From Autumnicola sp041679265 (lineage in GTDB: Bacteria; Bacteroidota; Bacteroidia; Flavobacteriales; Flavobacteriaceae): DNA of 64,000 nt. Position numbers and translations under genes: made by a program. The notes under the pieces are model-generated. The model saw nothing but the letters and a program-made list of their open reading frames with translations, made no database searches and was not told where the DNA came from. How positions within the stretch are numbered: the first letter of the stretch is position 1; every line of letters starts with the position of its first letter. Of the stretch, positions 43,110 to 50,062 are shown one piece after another. The stretch spans positions 62,001 to 126,000 of the forward strand of contig NZ_JBGFSM010000013.1 in assembly GCF_041679265.1 (NCBI RefSeq). The letters are read 5' to 3'.

Positions 43110-44249
43110 ATGAAAAAAATATTGTTTATAGACCGCGATGGCACTTTAATTCACGAACCGGAAGATTATCAGATCGATAGTTTGGATAAACTGGAATTTT
43201 ACCCGGAATGCATTTATTATTTGTCAAAAATAGCCAAAGAGCTGGATTATGACTTGGTTATGGTGACCAATCAGGATGGGTTGGGAACCGATGCTTTTCC
43301 GGAAAATGATTTCTGGCCCATTCAGAATTTTATTATGAAAACTCTGGCCAATGAAGGCATAATATTTTCAGAAGCGCTTATTGACCGCACTTTTGCTAAA
43401 GACAATGCTCCCACCAGAAAGCCTAATATTGGTCTGCTGAAGGAAAAATATCTCGATAAGCCAGAGTATGATTTGAAGAATTCCTTCATGGTAGGCGACC
43501 GGCTCACCGATATTGAATTCGCCTTCAACTTTGGCGGCAAAGGAATTTTTATTGATACTCATGAAGATTTGGGAGCCGAAGAAGTAAAAAACAAGAAAGA
43601 AGAGCTGGATGGCTGTATTGCCTTAAAAACCGATAGCTGGAGAGAGATCTACGAATTTTTAAAGCTGAACGACCGTACAGCAGAAATCAGCCGTAAGACC
43701 AACGAGACTGATATTTTTATCAAGCTGAACCTGGACGGGACCGGGAAATCGAATATCGCCACAGGAATTGCCTTTTTTGATCATATGCTGGATCAAATCG
43801 CCCGGCATGGACAAATGGACCTCGAAGTAACGGTAAAAGGTGATCTGGAAGTGGATGAGCATCATACCATTGAAGATACCGCAATTGCTTTGGGAGAGGT
43901 TTTCAGCAAAGCTTTAGGAAATAAGCTTGGCATTGAGCGCTATGGGTTTTGCCTGCCAATGGATGATTGCCTGGCGCAGGTAGCGATTGATTTTGGCGGC
44001 AGGAACTGGCTGGTTTGGGAAGCTGAATTCAGGCGTGAAATGGTAGGAAAAATGCCTACAGAGATGTTTCATCACTTTTTCAAATCTTTTACAGATGGCG
44101 CAAAAGCCAATCTCAATATTAAAGCTGAAGGAACGAATGAACATCATAAAATTGAAGCGATATTTAAAGCATTTGCAAAAGCGATAAAAATGGCGGTAAA
44201 GCGTGATGCTGAAAAGATGATTTTGCCTTCAACAAAGGGAATGCTTTAG
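43110..44249 (+). CDS. hisB: HisB: histidinol-phosphatase and imidazoleglycerol-phosphate dehydratase fusion
   Basis: This 379-residue fusion has an N-terminal HAD phosphatase (about 1-165, FIDRDGTLIHEP with D8 and D10) and a C-terminal IGPD domain (about 185-379, GIAFFDHMLDQIARHG, DEHHTIEDTAIALG, GTNEHHKIEAIFKAFA with metal-binding His). The phosphatase lacks the Cys/His zinc loop of E. coli HisB: DRTFAKDNAPTRKP stands where C-x-H and C-x-C would be. Both activities are otherwise expected. It lies 31 nt after hisC. Confidence 0.95.
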   Translation: MKKILFIDRDGTLIHEPEDYQIDSLDKLEFYPECIYYLSKIAKELDYDLVMVTNQDGLGTDAFPENDFWPIQNFIMKTLANEGIIFSEALIDRTFAKDNAPTRKPNIGLLKEKYLDKPEYDLKNSFMVGDRLTDIEFAFNFGGKGIFIDTHEDLGAEEVKNKKEELDGCIALKTDSWREIYEFLKLNDRTAEISRKTNETDIFIKLNLDGTGKSNIATGIAFFDHMLDQIARHGQMDLEVTVKGDLEVDEHHTIEDTAIALGEVFSKALGNKLGIERYGFCLPMDDCLAQVAIDFGGRNWLVWEAEFRREMVGKMPTEMFHHFFKSFTDGAKANLNIKAEGTNEHHKIEAIFKAFAKAIKMAVKRDAEKMILPSTKGML

Positions 44250-44284
44250 AAGTAAGAGGTTAGAAATAAGAATTTAGAAGTTAA
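44250..44284. repeat. Heptad array before hisH
   Basis: The units AAGTAAG, AGGTTAG, AAATAAG, AATTTAG, AAGTTAA begin right after the hisB stop. Confidence 0.65.
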
Positions 44285-44310
44285 AATTCTTCTTTAATTT
44301 CAATCAAATT

Positions 44311-44955
44311 ATGATTAACAATAATAAAGATTATTCCCCCGATGGGGGAGCAAGAGGGGGCTTGAGGATAGCCATTATAGATTACGGGGCGGGAAATATC
44401 CAGAGCATCAAATTTGCCGTTAAGCGCCTTGGTTTTGAAGCCGTACTAACCAGCGATGCGGAAACCATTAAGAATGCCGATAAAGTAATTTTCCCGGGTG
44501 TGGGGGAGGCCAGTAGCGCCATGAAAATGTTGAAATCTACCGGTTTGGAAAAGCTTATTCCACAACTTACGCAACCGGTGCTGGGAATTTGCCTTGGTAT
44601 GCAGTTAATGTGTGAATATTGTGAAGAAGGAGATACTGCGGGATTGGGAATTTTTGATGCCCGGGTGGTAAAGTTCAATAATAAACTAAAAGTGCCTCAG
44701 ATTGGGTGGAATGAGATTTTTGATTTAAAATCGGCTCTTTTTGAAGGGATAAAAGAGCATGAATATGTTTACCTGGTGCACAGTTATTACATTCCGGAAT
44801 GTAAAGAAACCATTGCTTCTACAGAATATGGAGTAGAATATACTTCAGCTATACAGAAAAATAATTTTTACGGCGTCCAGTTTCATCCCGAAAAAAGCAG
44901 CAAAGCAGGGGAGAAAATACTGGAGAATTTTTTGAAGTTAGAAGTACGAAGTTAG
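44311..44955 (+). CDS. hisH: Imidazole glycerol phosphate synthase, glutaminase subunit
   Basis: This class I glutaminase has IAIIDYGAGNIQS at the start of the true domain, the nucleophile in LGICLGMQLM, and catalytic His and Glu in GVQFHPEKSS. It gives ammonia to HisF. From the ATG at 44311 the protein is 214 residues. The first 17 (MINNNKDYSPDGGARGG) come from a repeat-like GC-rich palindrome and are not part of normal HisH. A TTG at 44362 would give the normal start RIAIIDYGAG. The C-terminus LEVRS is written by a heptad array. Confidence 0.93.
   Translation: MINNNKDYSPDGGARGGLRIAIIDYGAGNIQSIKFAVKRLGFEAVLTSDAETIKNADKVIFPGVGEASSAMKMLKSTGLEKLIPQLTQPVLGICLGMQLMCEYCEEGDTAGLGIFDARVVKFNNKLKVPQIGWNEIFDLKSALFEGIKEHEYVYLVHSYYIPECKETIASTEYGVEYTSAIQKNNFYGVQFHPEKSSKAGEKILENFLKLEVRS
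44334..44367. repeat. REP-like palindrome within the annotated hisH start
   Basis: CCCCC (44336-44340), GAT, GGGGG (44344-44348), then AGCAAGAGGGGGC. It has the same look as the element at 29875 and falls between the two possible hisH starts. Confidence 0.45.
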
Positions 44956-44989
44956 AAGTACGAATTTGGAAGAATGGAATTAGAAATAA
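44934..44989. repeat. Heptad array overlapping the end of hisH
   Basis: Eight 7-mers begin GAAGTTA, GAAGTAC, GAAGTTA, GAAGTAC, then decay (GAATTTG, GAAGAAT, GGAATTA, GAAATAA). The hisH stop at 44953-44955 is inside the third and fourth units. Confidence 0.75.
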
Positions 44990-45000
44990 AGAAATAAACT

Positions 45001-45354
45001 GTGCAAAACCTAAAAGACAGGACTAAGCTATTTGCGATAAACTGCTGGAAACTTTGTTCAAAAATTCCATATTCCAGGGAATACAATGCTTACGTTAATC
45101 AATTGATTCGTTCATCCAGTTCTGTTGGCGCCAATTATCGTGCGGCACAAAGAGCTAAATCAACAGCTGATTTTCTAAATAAACTTAAAATTGTTGAAGA
45201 GGAAGCTGATGAAAGCATGTACTTTCTGGAACTTTTACTAGAAGTTTTAAAAGAAAATCATGAAGAAATAAGAGCTTTGCACAAAGAGGCTAATGAAATA
45301 GTTTCTATTATAGTTACTTCAATTAATAATACTAGAAAAAATAATTTGAAGTAA
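45001..45354 (+). CDS. Four-helix-bundle protein (23S rRNA intervening sequence type)
   Basis: This 117-residue all-helical protein starts LKDRTKLFAINCWKLCSKIP and has the family core NQLIRSSSSVGANYRAAQRAKSTADFLNKLKI with EEADESMYFLELL. It belongs to the four-helix bundle family first found in 23S rRNA intervening sequences, which often moves between loci. Function is unknown; nucleic-acid binding is assumed by some. The start codon is GTG. It sits inside the his operon between hisH and hisA, flanked by heptad arrays, and is surely a later insertion. Confidence 0.88.
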   Translation: MQNLKDRTKLFAINCWKLCSKIPYSREYNAYVNQLIRSSSSVGANYRAAQRAKSTADFLNKLKIVEEEADESMYFLELLLEVLKENHEEIRALHKEANEIVSIIVTSINNTRKNNLK

Positions 45355-45388
45355 TTCGTACTTCAAACTTCTAAACTTTAACTTCAAA

Positions 45389-45460
45389 ATGAGTATCATG
45401 AAGATTCACAGGAAAAGGATAATTAAATTCAGTATGAAATATCGTGCTTCAAACTTCTAA
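45389..45460 (+). other. Possible 23-residue mini-ORF, copy 1
   Basis: This ORF of 24 codons in the first repeat unit reads MSIMKIHRKRIIKFSMKYRASNF. It may be an upstream translated leader for hisA or a chance product of the duplication. Confidence 0.3.
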
Positions 45461-45474
45461 ACTCTAACTTCAAG

Positions 45475-45546
45475 ATGAGAATTATGAAGATTCACAGGAA
45501 AAGGATAATTAAATTCAGTATGAAATATCGTACTTCAAACTTCTAA
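45475..45546 (+). other. Possible 23-residue mini-ORF, copy 2
   Basis: The same frame in the second unit reads MRIMKIHRKRIIKFSMKYRTSNF and stops 14 nt before the hisA ATG. It differs from copy 1 at two residues. Confidence 0.3.
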
Positions 45547-45559
45547 ACTCAACTTCAAG

Positions 45560-46294
45560 ATGAGAATCATCCCGGCCATAGACATCATTGAAGGAAAGTG
45601 CGTAAGGCTTTCTAAAGGTGATTATAATACTAAAAAGATTTACAATGAGCATCCTTTGGAAGTTGCTAAAAAGTTTGAAGCCCATGGGATTGAATACCTT
45701 CACCTGGTAGATCTGGATGGAGCGAAGTCAAAACATATTGTAAATCATAGAATTTTGGAAGAAATCGCTTCAAATACATCTTTAAAAGTTGATTTTGGCG
45801 GCGGATTAAAATCAGATAAAGACCTGGAAATCGCTTTTGAATGTGGTGCTCAGCAGATAACTGGAGGGAGCATTGCGGTAAAAGATCCTGAAACTTTTAG
45901 ATCCTGGATTAATAAATTTGGTCCTGGAAAAATTATTCTGGGTGCTGATGCTCACAATGAAAAAGTGGCCATTAGCGGCTGGCAGGAAGAATCGGAAAAG
46001 GAGCTGATTCCTTTTATCCAGGAATACCAGCAGGAAGGTGTGCAATACGTGATTTGTACCGATATTTCTAAAGACGGAATGCTGGAGGGACCTTCTTTTG
46101 ATCTCTATAGAAAGATTTTAGAAGAAACTTTAGAAATCGGAAAACTGAATTTGATTGCTTCAGGCGGGATTTCAACATTTGATGAGCTTCCAAAACTGGC
46201 TGAAATAGGCTGCGAAGGGGCCATAATTGGTAAAGCCATTTATGAAGGAAGAATAAGCCTGAAAGAATTGGAAGATTTTATTTTAAAAAAGTAG
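45560..46294 (+). CDS. hisA: Phosphoribosylformimino-AICAR phosphate isomerase HisA
   Basis: This 244-residue (beta/alpha)8 barrel has IIPAIDIIEGKCVRLSKGDYN with the catalytic Asp, VDFGGGLKSDKDLE, YVICTDISKDGMLEGPSF with the second catalytic Asp, and LIASGGIST for phosphate binding. It performs the Amadori rearrangement in histidine synthesis. The start is defined by the IIPAID motif at residue 3. Translation begins within the last partial copy of the tandem repeat. Confidence 0.96.
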   Translation: MRIIPAIDIIEGKCVRLSKGDYNTKKIYNEHPLEVAKKFEAHGIEYLHLVDLDGAKSKHIVNHRILEEIASNTSLKVDFGGGLKSDKDLEIAFECGAQQITGGSIAVKDPETFRSWINKFGPGKIILGADAHNEKVAISGWQEESEKELIPFIQEYQQEGVQYVICTDISKDGMLEGPSFDLYRKILEETLEIGKLNLIASGGISTFDELPKLAEIGCEGAIIGKAIYEGRISLKELEDFILKK

Positions 46295-46331
46295 TTGGCA
46301 ATAGAATTGAGCATTCAGAAAAATCTTAGTG

Positions 46332-46362
46332 CTCAATACTCAGTACTCACTACTCAATACTA
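46332..46362. repeat. Heptad array before hisF
   Basis: The units CTCAATA, CTCAGTA, CTCACTA, CTCAATA, CTA end 6 nt before the hisF ATG. This array has almost perfect units. Confidence 0.75.
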
Positions 46363-46368
46363 AAAAAG

Positions 46369-47124
46369 ATGCTTACAAAAAGAATAATTCCGTGCCTGGA
46401 TATTAAAAACGGCCGCACGGTAAAAGGGATTAACTTTGTAGATCTTCGGGATGCCGGAGATCCTGTGGAACTGGCCGCTGTTTATGCTGAATCTGGTGCA
46501 GACGAATTGGTGTTCCTTGATATTTCGGCTACCGAAGAACGAAGAAAAACACTAGCCGATCTTGTGTTGAGAGTGGCTGAAAAAGTAAATATTCCGTTCA
46601 CGGTTGGAGGTGGGATTTCTTCCGTAGAAGATGTGGATATCCTGCTAAAGAATGGCGCAGATAAGGTTTCCATTAACTCTTCCGCAGTAAAAAATCCGGC
46701 GCTTATAAATGAGCTGGCAAAGAAATTCGGGAGCCAGTGTATCACCGTTGCCATAGATGCAAAGCAGGTAAATGGAAAATGGCTGGTACATCTGGTAGGC
46801 GGGAAAGTTCCCACAGAACTGGATCTTTTCGATTGGGCCAAGGAAGTGGAAAAACGTGGCGCAGGGGAAATTCTTTTTACTTCCATGAATAATGATGGTA
46901 CCAAAGATGGCTTTGCCAATATTGCACTGGCCAAATTATCTTCAGACTTAAATATTCCCATTATTGCTTCTGGCGGTGCCGGGAACATGCAACATTTTAC
47001 CGAGGCATTTAAAGAAGGTAAAGCTGATGCTGCTTTGGCCGCCAGTGTTTTTCATTTTAAAGAGATCGAAATTAATGATCTTAAAAAAGAATTGCGAAAG
47101 AATGGAATTGCAGTCAGGCTTTAA
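46369..47124 (+). CDS. hisF: Imidazole glycerol phosphate synthase, cyclase subunit
   Basis: This 251-residue barrel starts LTKRIIPCLDIKNGRTVKGINF with the catalytic Asp. VGGGISSVEDVD and ITVAIDAKQVNGKW are in the middle, LFTSMNNDGTKDGF carries the second catalytic Asp, and IIASGGAGNMQHF follows. It joins PRFAR with ammonia from HisH to make IGP and AICAR. It is complete, with canonical length. Confidence 0.97.
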   Translation: MLTKRIIPCLDIKNGRTVKGINFVDLRDAGDPVELAAVYAESGADELVFLDISATEERRKTLADLVLRVAEKVNIPFTVGGGISSVEDVDILLKNGADKVSINSSAVKNPALINELAKKFGSQCITVAIDAKQVNGKWLVHLVGGKVPTELDLFDWAKEVEKRGAGEILFTSMNNDGTKDGFANIALAKLSSDLNIPIIASGGAGNMQHFTEAFKEGKADAALAASVFHFKEIEINDLKKELRKNGIAVRL

Positions 47125-47143
47125 AAGTTGGAAATTAAACGAT

Positions 47144-47164
47144 AGACTTTAGACTGTAGATTAG
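47144..47164. repeat. Short heptad array before hisIE
   Basis: The units AGACTTT, AGACTGT, AGATTAG lie in the 53-nt gap after hisF. Confidence 0.55.
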
Positions 47165-47204
47165 TTAAACGGGAAATATGGAGGAAGGAATAAAAACTAA
47201 TAAA

Positions 47205-47822
47205 ATGAATATAGATTTCAGTAAAAATAAAGACGGACTCGTGCCGGCAATTATTCAGGATGCTTCAACTAAAAATGTGCTTATGCTGGGGTATATGAAT
47301 GAAGCAGCATTCCTGAAAACCAGCGAGACCAAAAAAGTAACTTTTTTTAGCAGGACCAAAAACCGGTTATGGACAAAAGGGGAGGAGAGTGGAAATTTTC
47401 TCCATCTTGTAGCTATTAAAAATGACTGCGATAATGATACTTTATTAATAAGCGTTAATCCTGAAGGCCCCACCTGCCACAAAGGAACCGATACCTGCTG
47501 GGGAGAAAAAAATGAACCAAATTTTGGGTTTCTTTCTCAGCTGGAAGGCATTATCGCGAAACGAAAAAGAATGAGTGAAGTGGAGCCGGAATTGCGGGAA
47601 GATAAATCCAGCTACGTTGTTTCACTTTTTGATGAAGGCATCAACAAAATTGCCCAAAAAGTTGGCGAAGAAGCGGTAGAGACCGTGATAGAAGCCAAAG
47701 ATGATAATGAAGAGCTGTTTCTAAATGAAAGTGCCGATTTACTTTTTCATTATTTGATCCTTTTAAAAGCTAAGGGCTATTCGCTCAAGGACGTGGTAAA
47801 GGTGCTGGAAGAAAGGCATTAA
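47205..47822 (+). CDS. hisIE: HisIE: phosphoribosyl-AMP cyclohydrolase and phosphoribosyl-ATP pyrophosphatase
   Basis: This fusion of 205 residues (214 if translation starts at the ATG at 47178) has an N-terminal HisI (MLGYMNEAAF, SRTKNRLWTKGEESGNFL, zinc site GPTCHKGTDTCWGE) and a C-terminal HisE (about 110-205, NKIAQKVGEEAVETVIEAK, FLNESADLLFHYLILLKA). It carries out steps two and three of histidine synthesis. The second ATG is preferred because MNIDFSKNKDGLVPAII is the family start. It is the last gene of the operon, followed by a terminator. Confidence 0.95.
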   Translation: MNIDFSKNKDGLVPAIIQDASTKNVLMLGYMNEAAFLKTSETKKVTFFSRTKNRLWTKGEESGNFLHLVAIKNDCDNDTLLISVNPEGPTCHKGTDTCWGEKNEPNFGFLSQLEGIIAKRKRMSEVEPELREDKSSYVVSLFDEGINKIAQKVGEEAVETVIEAKDDNEELFLNESADLLFHYLILLKAKGYSLKDVVKVLEERH

Positions 47823-47832
47823 TAGCACCAAA

Positions 47833-47866
47833 GAAAAGCCCCTTGCGCAAGAAGGGGTTTTCTGTT
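47833..47866 (+). terminator. Terminator of the histidine operon
   Basis: GAAAAGCCCCTT and AAGAAGGGGTTTTC pair around GCGC, followed by TGTTTTTG. The element is nearly symmetric and can also act for the convergent minus-strand gene. Confidence 0.8.
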
Positions 47867-47887
47867 TTTGTAATTTCGTTAAAATGC

Positions 47888-48289
47888 CTATTTCACCGCA
47901 TTCATTCCAAAAGTGGCAACTTCGTGGTCTTGTTCTACCGTGCCCCCCGATACCCCAATCGCGCCTATAATTTCGCCTTCGGTATTTTTAATGGGAATCC
48001 CACCTGGAAACGTAATGAGCCCGCCATTGGAATGCTCAATATTAAAAAGCGATTTCCCGGGTTGCGAAATTTTTCCAATTTCACCAGTGTTCATATCAAA
48101 AAACCTGGCGGTTTTGGCTTTTTTTACAGCTATATCTACAGAACCCAGCCAGGCACCGTCCATTCGGACAAATGCCTTAAGATTTGCTCCTGAATCTACA
48201 ATAGCGATGTTCATCATCACATTTATTGCTGTTGCTTTCTTTTTGGCAGCCTCTATTGCTGCCTGTGCCTGTTCTAAAGTAATATCCAT
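47888..48289 (-). CDS. GlcG/HbpS-family heme-binding-like protein
   Basis: This 133-residue protein (DUF336, GlcG/HbpS fold) starts MDITLEQAQAAIEAAKKKA and contains VDSGANLKAFVRMDGAW, FPGGIPI and GAIGVSGGTVEQDHEVA. Members bind heme or small molecules and may protect against oxidative stress; a catalytic role is not established. No signal peptide is present, so it is cytosolic. It is 82 nt downstream of the pirin gene on the same strand. Confidence 0.85.
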   Translation of the reverse strand: MDITLEQAQAAIEAAKKKATAINVMMNIAIVDSGANLKAFVRMDGAWLGSVDIAVKKAKTARFFDMNTGEIGKISQPGKSLFNIEHSNGGLITFPGGIPIKNTEGEIIGAIGVSGGTVEQDHEVATFGMNAVK

Positions 48290-48371
48290 AACCTATTTTT
48301 TGTTTGTCTTAATTTACTGAAATCAGGAAGAAAGACAGGGTAGTTTAAGAGTATTATAACTAACAAAAAAT

Positions 48372-49226
48372 TTATTCACTCCATGCACCCATCTTACCCG
48401 ATTGAAAATCGGTGTAGGCCTGGTCTATTTCCTCCATGCTGTTCATTACAAAGGGACCGCGTGCAACTACCGGTTCATCAAACGGTTTTGCATGACCTAG
48501 CAATAAGGTACTATCAGCATTTGCTTTAATGAGTAGTTTTTCATCATCATTATTAAATTCGGCAAGATGCAAAGCTTTTACCTGGGTTTCATTTACCTCA
48601 AATTCTCCTTTAATTACATAAAAGAAAATATTGTTTTCCCTGGGAATGGAAAGTTCCAGTTTTGCCCCTTCTTCAAAATGAAGGGTAGAAAGGTTAACAT
48701 TCGTAAAAGTATCAAACGCTCCAGTGGTATCTTCAAGTTTACCTGAAACTACCTGCCCTTTAATTTTGCCTTCATCCAGGGAGATCGTTGGAATTTGATC
48801 TTTCTGAAATCCCAGATATTTGGGTTCTGTCATCTTATATTTTGCAGGAAGATTTACCCAAAGCTGTAAAATTTCCAGGTCACCACCTTCTTTTTTAAAT
48901 TTTTCAGAAGAAACTTCGGCGTGTATGAGTCCGCTGCCGGCGGTCATCCATTGAACGCCACCACTTTCTATCACGCTTTTATGTCCACCGGAGTCCTTAT
49001 GGGCGATGTCCCCGTCAAGAATAAAAGTAACAGTTTCCATTCCCCGGTGCGGGTGCGGCCCAAAAGGCAACCCATTATTATTTGCAGGATATTTTTGAGG
49101 CCCGTGATGATTAAGAAATAAAAAAGGATCAATCATCTGGATACTTCCAGTGGGCATTGGAGAATAAGTAATAAGGTCTGCAATTGGCCGGTATTCGGCT
49201 TTATGAATGTTTTTAATACTACGCAT
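48372..49226 (-). CDS. Pirin family protein
   Basis: This 284-residue double cupin has metal ligands in FGPHPHRGMETVTFILDGDIAHKDS, with a Glu later in GLIHAEVSS, and the typical DPFLFLNHHGPQ. Pirins bind Fe; some are quercetinases, others act with transcription factors. The C-terminal cupin (about 165-250) is degenerate. It begins 6 nt after the NYN gene stop, so the two are translated from one transcript. The substrate is not predictable. Confidence 0.92.
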   Translation of the reverse strand: MRSIKNIHKAEYRPIADLITYSPMPTGSIQMIDPFLFLNHHGPQKYPANNNGLPFGPHPHRGMETVTFILDGDIAHKDSGGHKSVIESGGVQWMTAGSGLIHAEVSSEKFKKEGGDLEILQLWVNLPAKYKMTEPKYLGFQKDQIPTISLDEGKIKGQVVSGKLEDTTGAFDTFTNVNLSTLHFEEGAKLELSIPRENNIFFYVIKGEFEVNETQVKALHLAEFNNDDEKLLIKANADSTLLLGHAKPFDEPVVARGPFVMNSMEEIDQAYTDFQSGKMGAWSE

Positions 49227-49232
49227 GTTTAA

Positions 49233-49967
49233 TTATTTATTTCGAACATAAATAAGTTTAAATCTTGAATTCTGATTTTCCCTGGATTCAATTTCAAACT
49301 TATCTATAGAGTTTATCATTGGTGTTAATTTTTGAAAACCATAATTCCTGGAATCAAAATTAGGCTGTTTCTTTTGAAGCAAACTTCCCACGTCACCCAA
49401 AAACGCCCAGCCATCCTCATCGGCAACATCAGAAATAGTGGCGGAAAGAAGCCTTACCACTTTTGGAGTAATTTTATCTACATTGCTCTTTTTCTCTGTT
49501 TTGCCTTTGGTAGACTCCTGTTCGGTTTCTTTATCCTTATTTTTAAGAATTTCAATGTAAATAAAGCGGTCACAGGCTACAATAAATGGCTCCGGAGTCT
49601 TTTTTTCTCCAATTCCAATCACTTTTTTGCCGGCTTCTCTTAACCTGGTGGCCAGGCGGGTAAAATCACTGTCGCTGGAGACCAGGCAAAACCCATCTAC
49701 TTTGTTGGAATACAGGATATCCATGGCATCAATAATCATTGCAGAATCGGTAGCGTTTTTTCCCTGGGTGTACCCATATTGCTGAATGGGGTTTATAGCA
49801 TTTTCCAAAAGCACCGCTTTCCATTTGGCGAGGTGAGGCTTGGTCCAATCCCCATAGATGCGTTTTACGGTAGGATTGCCAAATTTGGCTATTTCCTCCA
49901 TCATTTCTTTAATATATGCTGATGGGATATTATCACCGTCAATTAATACTGCAAGATTGGTGTCCAT
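49233..49967 (-). CDS. NYN-domain nuclease with C-terminal LOTUS/OST-HTH domain
   Basis: This 244-residue protein has an N-terminal NYN (PIN-like) domain, LAVLIDGDNIPSAYIKEM with catalytic Asp residues, KNATDSAMIIDAMDIL and CLVSSDSDFTRLATRLREAG. The C-terminal domain (about 172-244, KITPKVVRLLSATISDVADEDGWAFLGDVGSLLQKKQPNFDSRNYG) matches the OST-HTH/LOTUS RNA-binding fold. The set predicts an endoribonuclease acting on a bound RNA. It is followed by pirin and preceded by the release-factor-like gene. Confidence 0.88.
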   Translation of the reverse strand: MDTNLAVLIDGDNIPSAYIKEMMEEIAKFGNPTVKRIYGDWTKPHLAKWKAVLLENAINPIQQYGYTQGKNATDSAMIIDAMDILYSNKVDGFCLVSSDSDFTRLATRLREAGKKVIGIGEKKTPEPFIVACDRFIYIEILKNKDKETEQESTKGKTEKKSNVDKITPKVVRLLSATISDVADEDGWAFLGDVGSLLQKKQPNFDSRNYGFQKLTPMINSIDKFEIESRENQNSRFKLIYVRNK

Positions 49968-50013
49968 ATAAGATTTTAATTTTTTTAGACCCTAAAGATA
50001 ACATTTTGGATAC

Positions 50014-50037
50014 AAAAAAGGCGGCAGTTGCCGCCCT
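50014..50037 (-). terminator. Terminator after the release-factor-like gene
   Basis: GGCGGC (50020-50025), AGTT, GCCGCC (50030-50035) forms a strong GC stem. On the minus strand it is followed by TTTTTTG. Confidence 0.8.
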
Positions 50038-50062
50038 CAAATGTTTTTGAATAATCAAGATT

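Larger units (their letters stand above)
45360..45559. repeat. 86-bp tandem duplication in front of hisA
   Basis: Two copies of an 86-bp unit (45361-45446 and 45447-45532) and a partial third (45533-45559) run into the hisA start. Each unit opens with a heptad array (ACTTCAA, ACTTCTA, AACTTTA, ACTTCAA) and continues ATGAG(T/A)AT(C/T)ATGAAGATTCACAGG. The hisA start itself reads ATGAGAATCAT, so the unit looks derived from a hisA-like start. Confidence 0.85.

Noticed and set aside
35663..46362. Heptad arrays as CRISPR arrays
   Set aside because: There are no unique spacers, the units are only 7 bp and no cas genes are present.
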